Positions 44,830 to 54,348 of a DNA stretch of 64,000 nt are shown here, piece after piece. Each line of letters starts with the position of its first letter. Position 1 is the stretch's first letter. A program made the position numbers and the translations under genes. The stretch covers positions 82,893 through 146,892 of the forward strand of contig JAKUNJ010000006.1 in the NCBI GenBank assembly GCA_022451965.1, written 5' to 3'. Below the pieces are notes generated by a model. It was not told the origin of the DNA. It was given only the letters and a program-made list of their open reading frames with translations, and ran no database searches. The DNA is from Dehalococcoidia bacterium. GTDB lineage: Bacteria; Chloroflexota; Dehalococcoidia; Lucifugimonadales; Lucifugimonadaceae.

Positions 44830-45534
44830 ATGTATAAGTTTCTAATAACAGGTTTATTGGCATTTTTTATAGCATGTGGAGGCGAAGAGTATGTTTCATA
44901 TACAAACATCGTGCAGACGCAAACAGCAGAAAATATGCTTGGTAATGCAACTGCAACTGCTGTTGCCGAAGTAACGGAATGTACAGCTCAACAAGGTATT
45001 ATATATGACACTCTTTCCGAAGAAGAAAAAATCAAATGGGTTAATGAATGTGAAAATTCATTCACTGCAGCAGCACAATCTGTAGGAAAAGATGCAGCAG
45101 CTTCTGCTCAAGCAGTTGCTATGTCATTAACGGCTACAGCTGAAGCTGGTGGAGAAGCGGAGTGTATAGGTTCTACATGTGAGGTTGAGGAAGAAAAAAT
45201 TGTACTAGAAATGCCTGAAGGTCCTATATTAGATGGTGTGGTTGAAATAAGTATTGGTCAAGGAGGGGTAATGGACCCTCAAACAATAAAAGTTAAGTCT
45301 GGAACTACAGTTAATTGGCTAAATCCTAAGGGTGCAGCAAGCTCATCGACCTCTGATGCTGGTCAAGCTGATGACTGGGATTCAGGAGCATTCAATAAGG
45401 GGCCATTTGACAAAAATCCTGAACAATGGACTTATGGTAGAGAATTCAATATACCAGGATGTTTCAGCTATAGATCATTATTTAGTGGAGATGCTGATAC
45501 TGGAAATTTTGGAGTGGTTTGTGTAGTTGAGTAA
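44830..45534 (+). CDS. Lipoprotein with a cupredoxin-like domain lacking copper ligands
   Basis: 234 residues. The signal peptide MYKFLITGLLAFFIACGG has a lipobox with Cys16. An Ala/Thr/Glu-rich helical stretch follows (about 30-125), with four scattered Cys. The C-terminal 95 residues follow the plastocyanin layout: DPQTIKVKSGTTVNWLN, then STSDA, WDSGAF, REFNIPGCFSYRSLF and NFGVVCVV. Where copper cupredoxins have His, Cys, His and Met, here are Ser, Ser/Arg and Phe, so no type 1 copper site is expected. Two Cys could form a disulfide. It starts 9 bp after dppC, so it may serve the importer. Confidence 0.75.
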   Translation: MYKFLITGLLAFFIACGGEEYVSYTNIVQTQTAENMLGNATATAVAEVTECTAQQGIIYDTLSEEEKIKWVNECENSFTAAAQSVGKDAAASAQAVAMSLTATAEAGGEAECIGSTCEVEEEKIVLEMPEGPILDGVVEISIGQGGVMDPQTIKVKSGTTVNWLNPKGAASSSTSDAGQADDWDSGAFNKGPFDKNPEQWTYGREFNIPGCFSYRSLFSGDADTGNFGVVCVVE

Positions 45535-45536
45535 AG

Positions 45537-45740
45537 TTATCCGCCTCCAACAGGTCTAACGACTTCAACTTTATCATTTTCTTTAATATATGTGGTCTTA
45601 TATTCATTTTTGAGAATTATCTTCATATTAACAGCAACTGCTACCATTTTATTTTCTAAATTTTCAGATCTTAAGAATTCAATTATAGAAATCGTGCTTT
45701 CTAGTTCAGTTTTTTTCCCATTAAGGATTATATTTATCAT
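45537..45740 (-). CDS. thiS: Sulfur carrier protein ThiS
   Basis: A 67-residue ubiquitin-like carrier ending VRPVGGG. The terminal glycine is adenylated and thiocarboxylated to supply sulfur for the thiamine thiazole. MINIILNGKKTEL and IIEFL match the family. It overlaps thiE by 20 bp. No thiF is in the cluster, so the MoeB-like protein at 11194-12006 may activate it. That protein's cysM neighbour suggests it could also feed cysteine synthesis. Confidence 0.9.
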   Translation of the reverse strand: MINIILNGKKTELESTISIIEFLRSENLENKMVAVAVNMKIILKNEYKTTYIKENDKVEVVRPVGGG

Positions 45741-46341
45741 TCTTATTTTCTAATTGATCTATAGTTTTATTAATATTCTTAGAATAAGCAATTGCGCTAA
45801 TAACAGCAATCCCAGAAGCACCTGATTTATGGACTAAGTCTACATTATTTTCATCAATACCACCAATTGCAATTACAGGTTTTGATGATAATTTTATAAG
45901 TTTTTTAAAATTATCAATACCTAAATAATTTCCTTCAGGATGACTGTTTGACTTAAATAAGGTTCCAAGAATATATGAATCAATATTTTTATCCATATTT
46001 GATTCATATATGTCGTCCTCATTATGAACAGACTTAGAAACCCACTTAACATTTGTTAATTGTTTTATTTCTTTTCCAGAAATATTATTTTGAGAACTTA
46101 TATGAAATCCAAAAGGTTTAATTTTTTTTGAAATTTCAATATCTTCATTCATGATAATTTTAGTATCTATTCTATCTATTTTTTTTGCAATTATTTTACT
46201 TATTTTTTCTTTATCTACACTAGAGGAGTTTTTATATCTTAATTGAATATACTTTACTCCATTTATTGATGCCGAATATATATTTTCAATGAATTCTTTT
46301 TCATTATAAAATTTATTTATATCAGTTACATAAATAAGCAT
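45721..46341 (-). CDS. thiE: Thiamine phosphate synthase/TenI family protein
   Basis: A TIM-barrel protein of 206 residues of the ThiE/TenI family. YIQLRYKN, IIMNEDIEIS, GFHISSQ and AIGGIDENN match. The phosphate loop reads LFKSNSHPEGNYLG, the SHPG-type variant in place of TxTK. ThiE joins HMP-PP and thiazole phosphate, whereas TenI is a thiazole tautomerase. The substituted residues leave the choice open. Lies between thiG and thiS with tight overlaps. Confidence 0.82.
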   Translation of the reverse strand: MLIYVTDINKFYNEKEFIENIYSASINGVKYIQLRYKNSSSVDKEKISKIIAKKIDRIDTKIIMNEDIEISKKIKPFGFHISSQNNISGKEIKQLTNVKWVSKSVHNEDDIYESNMDKNIDSYILGTLFKSNSHPEGNYLGIDNFKKLIKLSSKPVIAIGGIDENNVDLVHKSGASGIAVISAIAYSKNINKTIDQLENKNDKYNP

Positions 46342-46346
46342 TATAA

Positions 46347-47120
46347 CTATTTGCGACTAATATTCTTCGTTGGGCTACTAGGATTGGCCTGTTTAGAAAC
46401 AGGGATTCTTCCAGATAGAAAAGCTTTTCTTCCAGCCTCTACTCCAAGCTTAAATGCCTCTGCCATTTGTTTAGGGTTTTTAGCTCCAGCAATAGCTGAA
46501 TTCACAAGAACTGCATCAGCACCATTTTCCATTACCAGAGATGCTTCAGAAGGTACTCCTAAGCCGGCATCTACTATAACTGGAATATTGGATTGTTCAA
46601 TTATAATATTTATTTCTTCTAAAGCTAAAACTCCATTTCCAGAACCTATAGGAGAACCAAGTGGCATAACTGTTGCGCATCCTATATCTTCTAATCTCTT
46701 GGCAAGAACTGGATCTGGAGAAATATAAGGTAAAACTATGAAATTTTGATTAACTAGTTTTTCACAAGCCTCTAAGGTTCCAATTGGATCAGGAAGAAGA
46801 TATTTTGGATCAGGTATAACTTCAATTTTTATCCAATTTGAACCAGTAACTTCTCTTGCTAAATTCGCAGTATAAATTGCTTCTTCAGCTGTCTTACTAC
46901 CTGCAGTATTTGGAAGGATATTATACTTATCCCAATCAATAACTTCTAGCAAATTTTTCTCATTTAAATTTTCAAAGTCTATTCTTCTAATTGCAACTGT
47001 AATCATTTCTGTTCCTGAAGAAATAATTGAATTCTCTAGATCTTCAGAATTTTTATGTTTTCCTGTGCCTGTTATTAGTCTAGATTTGAATTTTTTTCCT
47101 GCAATTTCTAGCTCATCCAT
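46347..47120 (-). CDS. thiG: Thiazole synthase ThiG
   Basis: Forms the thiazole phosphate of thiamine from deoxyxylulose phosphate, ThiS thiocarboxylate and an imine. 257 residues. SRLITGTGKHKN, NTAGSKTAEEAI, NWIKIEVIPD with the Schiff-base Lys, MPLGSPIGSGNG, and DAGLGVPSEA are diagnostic. It heads thiGES. I looked for a TPP riboswitch in the 74 bp upstream and found none; that gap is too short. Confidence 0.95.
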   Translation of the reverse strand: MDELEIAGKKFKSRLITGTGKHKNSEDLENSIISSGTEMITVAIRRIDFENLNEKNLLEVIDWDKYNILPNTAGSKTAEEAIYTANLAREVTGSNWIKIEVIPDPKYLLPDPIGTLEACEKLVNQNFIVLPYISPDPVLAKRLEDIGCATVMPLGSPIGSGNGVLALEEINIIIEQSNIPVIVDAGLGVPSEASLVMENGADAVLVNSAIAGAKNPKQMAEAFKLGVEAGRKAFLSGRIPVSKQANPSSPTKNISRK

Positions 47121-47194
47121 ATTTTTATACTCTAAATATAGTTTAAAATAATTTTAATCATAAAAGATATCCACTACAATTATAAGGAAAAGTT

Positions 47195-47971
47195 TTGAAT
47201 ATAAAAATAGATAACGAGACAGACTCTCCAAAGATATCAGCTGCTCTATTTGATTTAGATGGAACAATTCTAAATAGTCAAGAAATAATTCCTGATGACA
47301 TCAGTCAAAGAATAAAACATATTTCTAATTTTATTCCAACCAGTTTGATTTCGGGAAGAATTTTTTCTTCAGTCTATGATTATTCCAAAGAACTTGAACT
47401 TTCTTCCCCTCAGATTTCTGATAATGGTGCATTGATTTTTAACCCTATAAACAAAGAAATAATTTTTAGTAGATCTATTGATTGTGAAGTGGCAAGAGAT
47501 GTTTTTAACTTATTAGACAATAATGATTTCTATTATTTTGCAAGTTCTCAAGGTGAACAAATTAATAATAATTCAAAAGATAAAAACTTTGAGAATGTTA
47601 ATATTATTACATGCTTATATGATGATATTTATAAATTTATTTCTTCAAATTCATTAATTAATCTTTCAAAAATTAGCTTGATACCATCATCGGGTAGTAG
47701 TAATGAGAAATATCTTAGTTTTATGCCAAAAAATATTAATAAAGGGATAGCTATAGAAGAATATTCTTCCTATTTAGGCATAAATAAATCTAAAATATTT
47801 GCAATAGGTGACGGCTTAAATGATATTGAAATGTTGAATAAAGTAGGTATTTCAGTAGCTATGGGAAATTCTGACAAAGAAGTTTATAAAGCTTCTAAAT
47901 TTTATACTAAAAGTTTTGATGAAAATGGTACTATTCTTGCTTTAGATTGGATTATAGAAGGATTAAATTAA
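47195..47971 (+). CDS. HAD superfamily phosphatase, Cof type
   Basis: A 258-residue phosphatase of the Cof subfamily. Motif 1 is ALFDLDGTI (nucleophile Asp), motif 2 TSLISGR, and motif 4 FAIGDGLNDIEMLN followed by VAMGNSDKEV. The small cap domain lies between (about 85-185). Substrates are usually sugar phosphates or cofactor phosphates. It starts at TTG with AGGAAA about 6 bp upstream. No in-frame ATG is near. It overlaps the convergent accDA by 4 bp. Confidence 0.87.
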   Translation: MNIKIDNETDSPKISAALFDLDGTILNSQEIIPDDISQRIKHISNFIPTSLISGRIFSSVYDYSKELELSSPQISDNGALIFNPINKEIIFSRSIDCEVARDVFNLLDNNDFYYFASSQGEQINNNSKDKNFENVNIITCLYDDIYKFISSNSLINLSKISLIPSSGSSNEKYLSFMPKNINKGIAIEEYSSYLGINKSKIFAIGDGLNDIEMLNKVGISVAMGNSDKEVYKASKFYTKSFDENGTILALDWIIEGLN

Positions 47972-49626
47972 TTTCTTAAGGCTTTATAACTTGCCTCAAG
48001 TACTTCTTTCCAGATTTTGATTTCATTCGTTACAGTTAGCATTAATTTTTTATCTCCAAAATCTGAACTTAAGAATTTTTTATTTCTTTTGGATAAAGTT
48101 TTCTTAATGCTAGTATGATTTAATTCTGATAGAGCATTAATTAGGCTAATTTTAATTAACCTGGCCATATCTTCAGGACCTTTTGCAGCACCAAGTGGTG
48201 GCTCAGGAATTATAGAATCAATAATATAATTATTTAAACAATCACTTGAACTTAGAAATTCCATTTTTTGATCCTTATTATTTGGTATAAAAATTGCATT
48301 TTGAAGCATATAAACCTTGTCACCTAGAAAAAAAGGAATAGAAGCTTCAGAAGTCGCCTCTCCTGTTATTACACTAATTATTTTTTCCTCATGTGAGGAC
48401 ATCTTGAATATGAATTTTGAAATTGCATTTCCTATTCCTTCCAGTTCATTATCATATGATATGTCTAGTCCGTTATTATCTATAAAAAATACAATAGGAA
48501 TGTTAAAATCTTTTGATATTTCTATAAACTTTTCCATCCTAATAAAATCATTGATAGTCATCTTTCCATTTTCTTTGGGAGATGATCTATCATAGCTTTG
48601 TGCAATGATAACTACTGGTTGAGATGCTATCTTTCCTAAACCTGTTATTACTGAATCTTTTTTGTTTTTATAACCTAATTCAATATAGTCATCGAATACC
48701 TTATTAATATAACTTGAAGAGCTAGGAGTCCCTTTGCTCAAGTTTTTAGATTGCTTTTTTACTTTTTTAATCGAGCTTATAGTGGGTACAGATATATCTA
48801 TTTTTTTAGGGATTTTATAATCAACTAATAAATTTTCTAAAATTGTAGATAATTCTATCTTTAATTTATTTCTTGATACTACTTTATCTATTAATCCTTT
48901 TTCATAAAAAGATTCAGCTGATATATCGATATTTTTTGAATCTTCTGATTTATTAATTAATTCATCAAGTTGAAATAGTCCCAAAATTGCTCCTGGTTCT
49001 GCAATTTTCACATCTGCCCTTGAAGCAAAAGAACTAAAAACTTGTCCGCCAGATGGATTGGAAAATAAACAAATATGAGGTAAGCTCTTACTCTTAATTT
49101 CTTTTGTTGAAATTACTGTTTTTATCATTTGAACTAAAGAATATATTCCTTCTTGTACTCTTTTCCCACCACTAGAAATTATAGATACAACAGGAAGATT
49201 CTTTCTGTATGCAAAATTAAATGCTTTAGAAATTTTTTCACCAACAATAAGGCCCATAGATCCTCCAAGGAATCCAAAATCTAGAATTATCACTACAGTC
49301 TTAATGCCTCCGATGTTGCAAGTCCCAGATATTGCAGCTTCTTCTAGTCCTGTACGTTCTCTAGATTTACGAACATTATTTTTATAGGATTCGTCAAAAC
49401 TTAGATTTTCTGGTCTCTTCATAGAAATATTTTTATTAAACTCTCTAAAAGTTCCGAAATCAGATATTATTTCTATTCTTTTACTGGAATCTATAGAATA
49501 ATGAAAATTACAAAAAGGACACACATCATATTTCAAGTAAAAATCTGTTTTGTTTATAATTTCTGGACAATTCAAGCAATTACTTAAATTTTCTCCTAAT
49601 TCTATACTTTGATCTGTATTATTCAT
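47968..49626 (-). CDS. Acetyl-CoA carboxylase carboxyltransferase, fused beta-alpha (AccD-AccA)
   Basis: 552 residues carrying both carboxyltransferase halves. The AccD half opens with a zinc ribbon (CLNC and CPFC) and has FLGGSMGLIVGEKI, SGGKRVQEGIYSLVQM and PSGGQVFSSFAS, close to consensus. The AccA half (about 300-552) is diverged. FIDNNGLDISY replaces the DTPGAYPG block and TGEATSEASIPFFLGD replaces GEGGSGGALA, removing oxyanion-hole glycines. It could still work or have another acyl-CoA preference. The last gene of a fatty acid/cell division cluster. No accB or accC in the window. Confidence 0.85.
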   Translation of the reverse strand: MNNTDQSIELGENLSNCLNCPEIINKTDFYLKYDVCPFCNFHYSIDSSKRIEIISDFGTFREFNKNISMKRPENLSFDESYKNNVRKSRERTGLEEAAISGTCNIGGIKTVVIILDFGFLGGSMGLIVGEKISKAFNFAYRKNLPVVSIISSGGKRVQEGIYSLVQMIKTVISTKEIKSKSLPHICLFSNPSGGQVFSSFASRADVKIAEPGAILGLFQLDELINKSEDSKNIDISAESFYEKGLIDKVVSRNKLKIELSTILENLLVDYKIPKKIDISVPTISSIKKVKKQSKNLSKGTPSSSSYINKVFDDYIELGYKNKKDSVITGLGKIASQPVVIIAQSYDRSSPKENGKMTINDFIRMEKFIEISKDFNIPIVFFIDNNGLDISYDNELEGIGNAISKFIFKMSSHEEKIISVITGEATSEASIPFFLGDKVYMLQNAIFIPNNKDQKMEFLSSSDCLNNYIIDSIIPEPPLGAAKGPEDMARLIKISLINALSELNHTSIKKTLSKRNKKFLSSDFGDKKLMLTVTNEIKIWKEVLEASYKALRN

Positions 49627-51833
49627 TACACTAATATTTTTCTAGGCTTACCAGCTTCTCCTGGTCCCACTATACCATTATCTTCAAGTTCATCCATCAA
49701 TCTAGCTGCTCTTGGATAACCTATTCTTAATCTTCTTTGTAACAGAGATGTTGATAATGTGCTACTCTGAGAGCTTAGTTCTAATGCTTGATCATAAAGA
49801 GAATCACCCTTTATTTCTTTATTATTATTTTTACCCTCTAGTTGTAACTTTAACATTTCTAGTTCGTATTTATCATAATAAGAGTTCCACTGGTTAGTAA
49901 GGGCTTCTATATCGTCTTCATTTAAGAAAACTCCTTGAATCCTACTCATTTGTGCATTATCTATAGGGCTAAAAAGCATATCTCCTTTGCCTATTAATTT
50001 TTCTGCTCCTATACTATCAAGAACAGTTCTAGAGTCTATTTGAGACATCACTGCAAATGATACTCTACTTGGAAAATTAGCCTTAATTAAACCTGTAACT
50101 ACGTCAACCGATGGCCTTTGGGTTGCAACAACTAAGTGTATGCCTGTAGCTCTTCCTAATTGTGCAAGCCTTACTATTAATCTCTCTATTTCACTACCTG
50201 CTTGTAGCATTAAATCGGCCAGCTCATCAATAACTATTAACAAGTTCCACATTTTGTGTGATTTACCCATTTTCTTATTAAAATCTGATATATTTTTCAC
50301 GCCTACTTTTTCAAGTATTTTGAATCGATTCATCATTTCTGTAACAGTACTACTCAATACTTCAACTGCTTTATCTGTATCAACTATTACTTCCTCTGTA
50401 TATAAATGGGGTATTTTCCCATAGGGTGTTAATTCTACTCTTTTTGGATCAATCAGTATCATTCTTACTTCTTCAGGGGTCTTTGTAGTAATCATGCCTG
50501 CAATAATTGAGTTTATAAAAACTGACTTCCCAGATCCAGTTGAACCTGCAACCAGTAAGTGTGGCATTTTAGCTATATCAATCATTATTGGTTTACCATC
50601 CATCCCTTGTCCCAAAGGTGCAGGAAGAGAAAAGCTTTGAGAAATATTCTTTATTCTTTCATCTTCAATAACTTCTTTGAAATCAACAGTATTAGGTGAA
50701 ATATTTGGGATTTCAATACCCATAATATTCTGAACTCCATCTAAAACAGCCTCAAATCGAATATTTGGTGAGCCAAGTGCCAAGGCTAGATCCTTTTCTC
50801 TTCTTAGGACTTGTTCTACTTTGACTCTCTTATTTTCTTTATCATCCATCCATCCAGGTTTCAATTGATACATTGTTACTGATGGACCTGAAGTAAAATT
50901 TTCAATAGAAGTGTTTACTCCATGAGCAGATAGAGTACTTTTGATAATCTCAATTGTGTCATTAATTTCATTCTTATCTAACTCTTTTTTTGGGGTAAGC
51001 TTTAGAAAATTAGTCTTAATCTTAGGCCAATTAAATTCTCTTATTGAAAATCTATCTAATTCCTTGTCAATATTTGGCCTATCATCGTAAATAATTTCTT
51101 TTTTAATTTCAGTAGAAATATCTCGACTAAATAATTTATCCTCTTCTATTTTTGTATCTTCTATCTTAGGGTCATCAATATTTATTTCTCTTATTTTTGT
51201 ATTTTCTATCTTAGGGTCATCAATATTTACTTCTCTTATTTTTGTATCTTTTATCCTAGATCCGATAATTTTTTTTTTAAAAAAAGTTAGGAGATTTTTT
51301 CTTAATAAATAAGTAAAAGAAATAATAAAACTTACCAAAATTGAATACAAATTACTTAAAATTCTCAAGTAAAAGTGAGGATAATAAATAATACTGATTA
51401 TTATTAATGGAGTTGAAAGTCTGAAAATAAAATCAATATAATTTGTAATACTTGCGTTGTATTGATTCCAATAATATGGTTCTTTTGCCAAAAATTCACC
51501 ATATTTCCCTGACAATGAATAGTCAAAAGAAAAAAATGAACTTGAATCATAATTTATACCACCAAGTGTCACAAAAAATGAAACGTTAATTAGAATAACT
51601 GAAGATAATAATTTAATAGAAAATAATTTTTTTGAATTCTTAAATAGAATAAACGACAAAAGAACACTCATTGACACAAGAACTGGTAATAAACCTACCA
51701 AATCTCTTACTGAATAAAACAAATTTAAAGAAGCAATTAATAGCGCAGTCAAAAAAATAAAAAAAATAAAATTTTTTTGACTAATTATTTTTATTAATCT
51801 TTCTTTAATAATATTGTTTTGATTAACTTCCAT
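49626..51833 (-). CDS. ftsK: DNA translocase FtsK/SpoIIIE
   Basis: Pumps chromosomal DNA through the division septum. 735 residues. Four or five hydrophobic helices lie in the first 180 residues. A linker with imperfect 15-residue repeats (DDPKIENTKIREINI type, about 192-228) follows, then the RecA-like motor with AGSTGSGKSVFIN (Walker A), LLIVIDELADLML (Walker B) and VATQRPSVDVVTG. The C-terminal gamma winged helix is LLQRRLRIGYPRAARLMDEL. Its stop shares a base with the accDA start (TAATG). Confidence 0.95.
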   Translation of the reverse strand: MEVNQNNIIKERLIKIISQKNFIFFIFLTALLIASLNLFYSVRDLVGLLPVLVSMSVLLSFILFKNSKKLFSIKLLSSVILINVSFFVTLGGINYDSSSFFSFDYSLSGKYGEFLAKEPYYWNQYNASITNYIDFIFRLSTPLIIISIIYYPHFYLRILSNLYSILVSFIISFTYLLRKNLLTFFKKKIIGSRIKDTKIREVNIDDPKIENTKIREINIDDPKIEDTKIEEDKLFSRDISTEIKKEIIYDDRPNIDKELDRFSIREFNWPKIKTNFLKLTPKKELDKNEINDTIEIIKSTLSAHGVNTSIENFTSGPSVTMYQLKPGWMDDKENKRVKVEQVLRREKDLALALGSPNIRFEAVLDGVQNIMGIEIPNISPNTVDFKEVIEDERIKNISQSFSLPAPLGQGMDGKPIMIDIAKMPHLLVAGSTGSGKSVFINSIIAGMITTKTPEEVRMILIDPKRVELTPYGKIPHLYTEEVIVDTDKAVEVLSSTVTEMMNRFKILEKVGVKNISDFNKKMGKSHKMWNLLIVIDELADLMLQAGSEIERLIVRLAQLGRATGIHLVVATQRPSVDVVTGLIKANFPSRVSFAVMSQIDSRTVLDSIGAEKLIGKGDMLFSPIDNAQMSRIQGVFLNEDDIEALTNQWNSYYDKYELEMLKLQLEGKNNNKEIKGDSLYDQALELSSQSSTLSTSLLQRRLRIGYPRAARLMDELEDNGIVGPGEAGKPRKILV
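51147..51260. repeat. 45-bp tandem repeat in the ftsK linker
   Basis: About 2.5 copies with a 45-bp period, units starting at 51147, 51192 and 51237, with few mismatches. Each encodes a 15-residue acidic/basic unit in the disordered linker. Low divergence suggests recent expansion and possible length variation between strains. Confidence 0.8.
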
Positions 51834-51861
51834 ATCAAATTACTTCTAGCTAGAATTAATT

Positions 51862-53472
51862 TTATAAAATTATAGTTTTTATTTGGTATTTTTTATTAAA
51901 TTTACTTAATACTAATTTATATATTTCTAGATTAAATTGCTCAGTTATTTGAGTCCAGTCTTGGTGAATATTGAAAGAGTTAAAAGTTTTATTTTCTAAA
52001 ATATAACTTTTTAGATGGCTTGTAATCTTACCCTTATTCGATATATCAAACATATTTATGAACGGTTTATGGGCTAGAGTTTTATTTTTTTTGTTAATGA
52101 CAAGAATAATTGAAATAATATTTTCTTTGTAGATATTATTTTTTGTTTTACCTATTTCAAAATACTTATCTCTTAAGACTATCTCATCAATAACTTTTGA
52201 TTTTTTTAGTAATTTAGCTTCATTTTCAGTAACCTCTAAATTATCTCCATTAGATAAGACAAAAATATTATTAGGGTTAACATTTTTATTAATAGCTAAT
52301 TTTTTATGTGCTTCTAACATATCATTATCCCCATGAACCGGAACAAAAAATTTCGGAGATAATGTTTCAATGACTTTTTCTAAATCATTTTGAGGAGAGT
52401 GTCCTGATACATGTAATTTATTATCACTACTATGGAAAATTACATCAGCACCAAGACCTTGTAAATTATGAACAACTTTAAAAACCTTATTTTCATTTCC
52501 AGGAATTACTGAAGAGGACATTAGAACAATGTCATTATTATCAATTTGTAGATCATTATATTTCTTTTTTGACATTCTAGATAAGACAGAGAATTCTTCT
52601 CCTTGAGAACCTGTAACAAAATATACTAGCTCTCTTTTATCTAATTTTTTCGCTTGATTTTGGTTGATAATGATATTTTCATATTCACTAATTATCTCAA
52701 GTTTTTTACTTATACTTAAGTTCTTTTTTAGTGTACTTCCCATGAGTACAACTTTTCTATTATTTTTTTTTGCAGAATTTATTGCAAGTTGTAACCTTGA
52801 GATTTGTGAAGCAAAACTACAAATAATAATTTTTTTATTCTTCTTAAATTGAATATCAAAAGTTTTTTCAATTTCTCTTTCTCCAATTTGATCTTCTAAA
52901 ACCATAGCATTTGTCGAATCAGATAATAGAAGATCACATTTATAGTCAATAAATTCTTTTACCTTTGAAAAATTACTATTTATACCAAATACTGGATCTT
53001 CATCAAATCTAAAATCTCCAGTATGAACAAAATTTATATTTTTTGATTGAATAATCAACCCACATGAATCTGGAATAGAGTGAACAACAGGAAACCAAGT
53101 TATCTTGAAATTGTCAAATACATATTTTTTATAGAGAGATATGTTTACTAGCTTGTCGTGTTCATTTACTGGTAATTTCTTCTTTATTATTTCACTAGCC
53201 ATTGGTGGGCAGTATATAGGCACATTTAGGAATCCTAATTTAGACAATGCACCTACATGATCTTCGTGCCCATGAGTTATAAAAATTGCTTGAATTTTCT
53301 CTTTAAGATTACTTAAGTATTCGGTATCAGGAAGAATGTAATTAATTTCCTCATCCAGAGAAAACTTAATTCCAGCATCGATTATGAAATTTTTTTTGTC
53401 TATTTCGAAAATAAGTAAATTTTTACCAATTTCTCCAAATCCACCTAAGGGTGTTAATTTAATTTTATCCAT
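51862..53472 (-). CDS. rnj: Ribonuclease J
   Basis: MBL/beta-CASP nuclease for mRNA decay and rRNA maturation, 536 residues. The metal site is FITHGHEDHVGAL (HxHxDH), VHTGDFRFDE and LLSDSTNA. The beta-CASP region ends HVSGHSPQNDLEKVIETL and VPVHGDNDML. The C-terminal domain is short and Lys/Asn-rich. No clear ribosome-binding site. The 97 bp before it, after acpP, show no hairpin or other signal I can name. Confidence 0.93.
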   Translation of the reverse strand: MDKIKLTPLGGFGEIGKNLLIFEIDKKNFIIDAGIKFSLDEEINYILPDTEYLSNLKEKIQAIFITHGHEDHVGALSKLGFLNVPIYCPPMASEIIKKKLPVNEHDKLVNISLYKKYVFDNFKITWFPVVHSIPDSCGLIIQSKNINFVHTGDFRFDEDPVFGINSNFSKVKEFIDYKCDLLLSDSTNAMVLEDQIGEREIEKTFDIQFKKNKKIIICSFASQISRLQLAINSAKKNNRKVVLMGSTLKKNLSISKKLEIISEYENIIINQNQAKKLDKRELVYFVTGSQGEEFSVLSRMSKKKYNDLQIDNNDIVLMSSSVIPGNENKVFKVVHNLQGLGADVIFHSSDNKLHVSGHSPQNDLEKVIETLSPKFFVPVHGDNDMLEAHKKLAINKNVNPNNIFVLSNGDNLEVTENEAKLLKKSKVIDEIVLRDKYFEIGKTKNNIYKENIISIILVINKKNKTLAHKPFINMFDISNKGKITSHLKSYILENKTFNSFNIHQDWTQITEQFNLEIYKLVLSKFNKKYQIKTIIL

Positions 53473-53569
53473 TATTTGTTATCAAAAATAATTCTAGAAA
53501 AACTGTTATTAATAATTCTTATGTTCCAAATAAATACTATTATTTATATAAGTTGATTAATTAGTTAAT

Positions 53570-53824
53570 TTAATTGGCACCTTTTGAGGTTATATAATCA
53601 ACTGCATCTTGTACAGTTTTTATATTTTCTGCATCTTCATCAGAAATTTCTATAGCGTTATCATCTGTACTAAATTCTTCTTCTAATGCCATAATTAGTT
53701 CTACAACATCCAAAGAATCCGCTTCTAAATCCTCTGTGAATGATGAATCAGGATTTACATCCTCTATATCAACACTTAATTTTTCTGCTGTAATTTCTTG
53801 AATTTTTTCTAAAATTGAAGCCAT
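53570..53824 (-). CDS. acpP: Acyl carrier protein
   Basis: Carries growing fatty acyl chains on a phosphopantetheine arm. 84 acidic residues. The attachment Ser lies in [30 protein letters not shown] is the start, as GGAGG is 5 bp before the ATG at 53824. An in-frame TTG 12 bp upstream overlaps the ribosome-binding site and is rejected. Between nusB and rnj. Confidence 0.95.
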   Translation of the reverse strand: MASILEKIQEITAEKLSVDIEDVNPDSSFTEDLEADSLDVVELIMALEEEFSTDDNAIEISDEDAENIKTVQDAVDYITSKGAN

Positions 53825-53880
53825 TATATCCTCCAAATTGTTAACTGCACATTTATGTTATTGAATAATGATACAAAAGT

Positions 53881-54348
53881 CTATCTTACCATAGAATTTA
53901 ATACACCATTTATAAAGCTTTTTGACGAATCTGAGCCAAAAACATTTCCTAGCTTTACTGCCTCATTTACTACAACTCCGACCGGTGTATAAATGTTAGA
54001 ACTCAATTCTGATATTGCCATTCTTAGTATAGAAAGGTCTGTTTTTGGAATCCTCTCTAAATTACTATCATCTATATGACTTAATATCTTTTGATCTATA
54101 GCAGACTTATTATTCATTGAGTATTCCAATAATGATAATGCCATCTTTTTTTTAGATGAATTTAATTTTTTATAGAATCCTAAGTTCTTAATTCTTTCTA
54201 GAGGATTTGAATTTGTTATTTCATTCTCGAATAATGATTGAACCACAGCGGCTCTTGCAAGAGTTGTTCCAAATATAGAATCAGTTTTTTCTTCAGCAAT
54301 AAATTCAGCATCTACACTTAAATTTAGATTATCTTGAATTTTTTCCAT
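53881..54348 (-). CDS. nusB: Transcription antitermination protein NusB
   Basis: An all-helical RNA-binding factor for rRNA antitermination, 155 residues. TTLARAAVVQSLFE at the N-terminus, IPKTDLSILRMAISEL in the middle and VNEAVKLGNVFGSDSSKSFINGVL near the end are characteristic. Its start shares one base with the fabD stop (TAATG). Confidence 0.92.
   Translation of the reverse strand: MEKIQDNLNLSVDAEFIAEEKTDSIFGTTLARAAVVQSLFENEITNSNPLERIKNLGFYKKLNSSKKKMALSLLEYSMNNKSAIDQKILSHIDDSNLERIPKTDLSILRMAISELSSNIYTPVGVVVNEAVKLGNVFGSDSSKSFINGVLNSMVR

Noticed and set aside
47121..47194. TPP riboswitch before thiG
   Set aside because: The gap is 74 bp and shows no CUGAGA or thi-box-like sequence.
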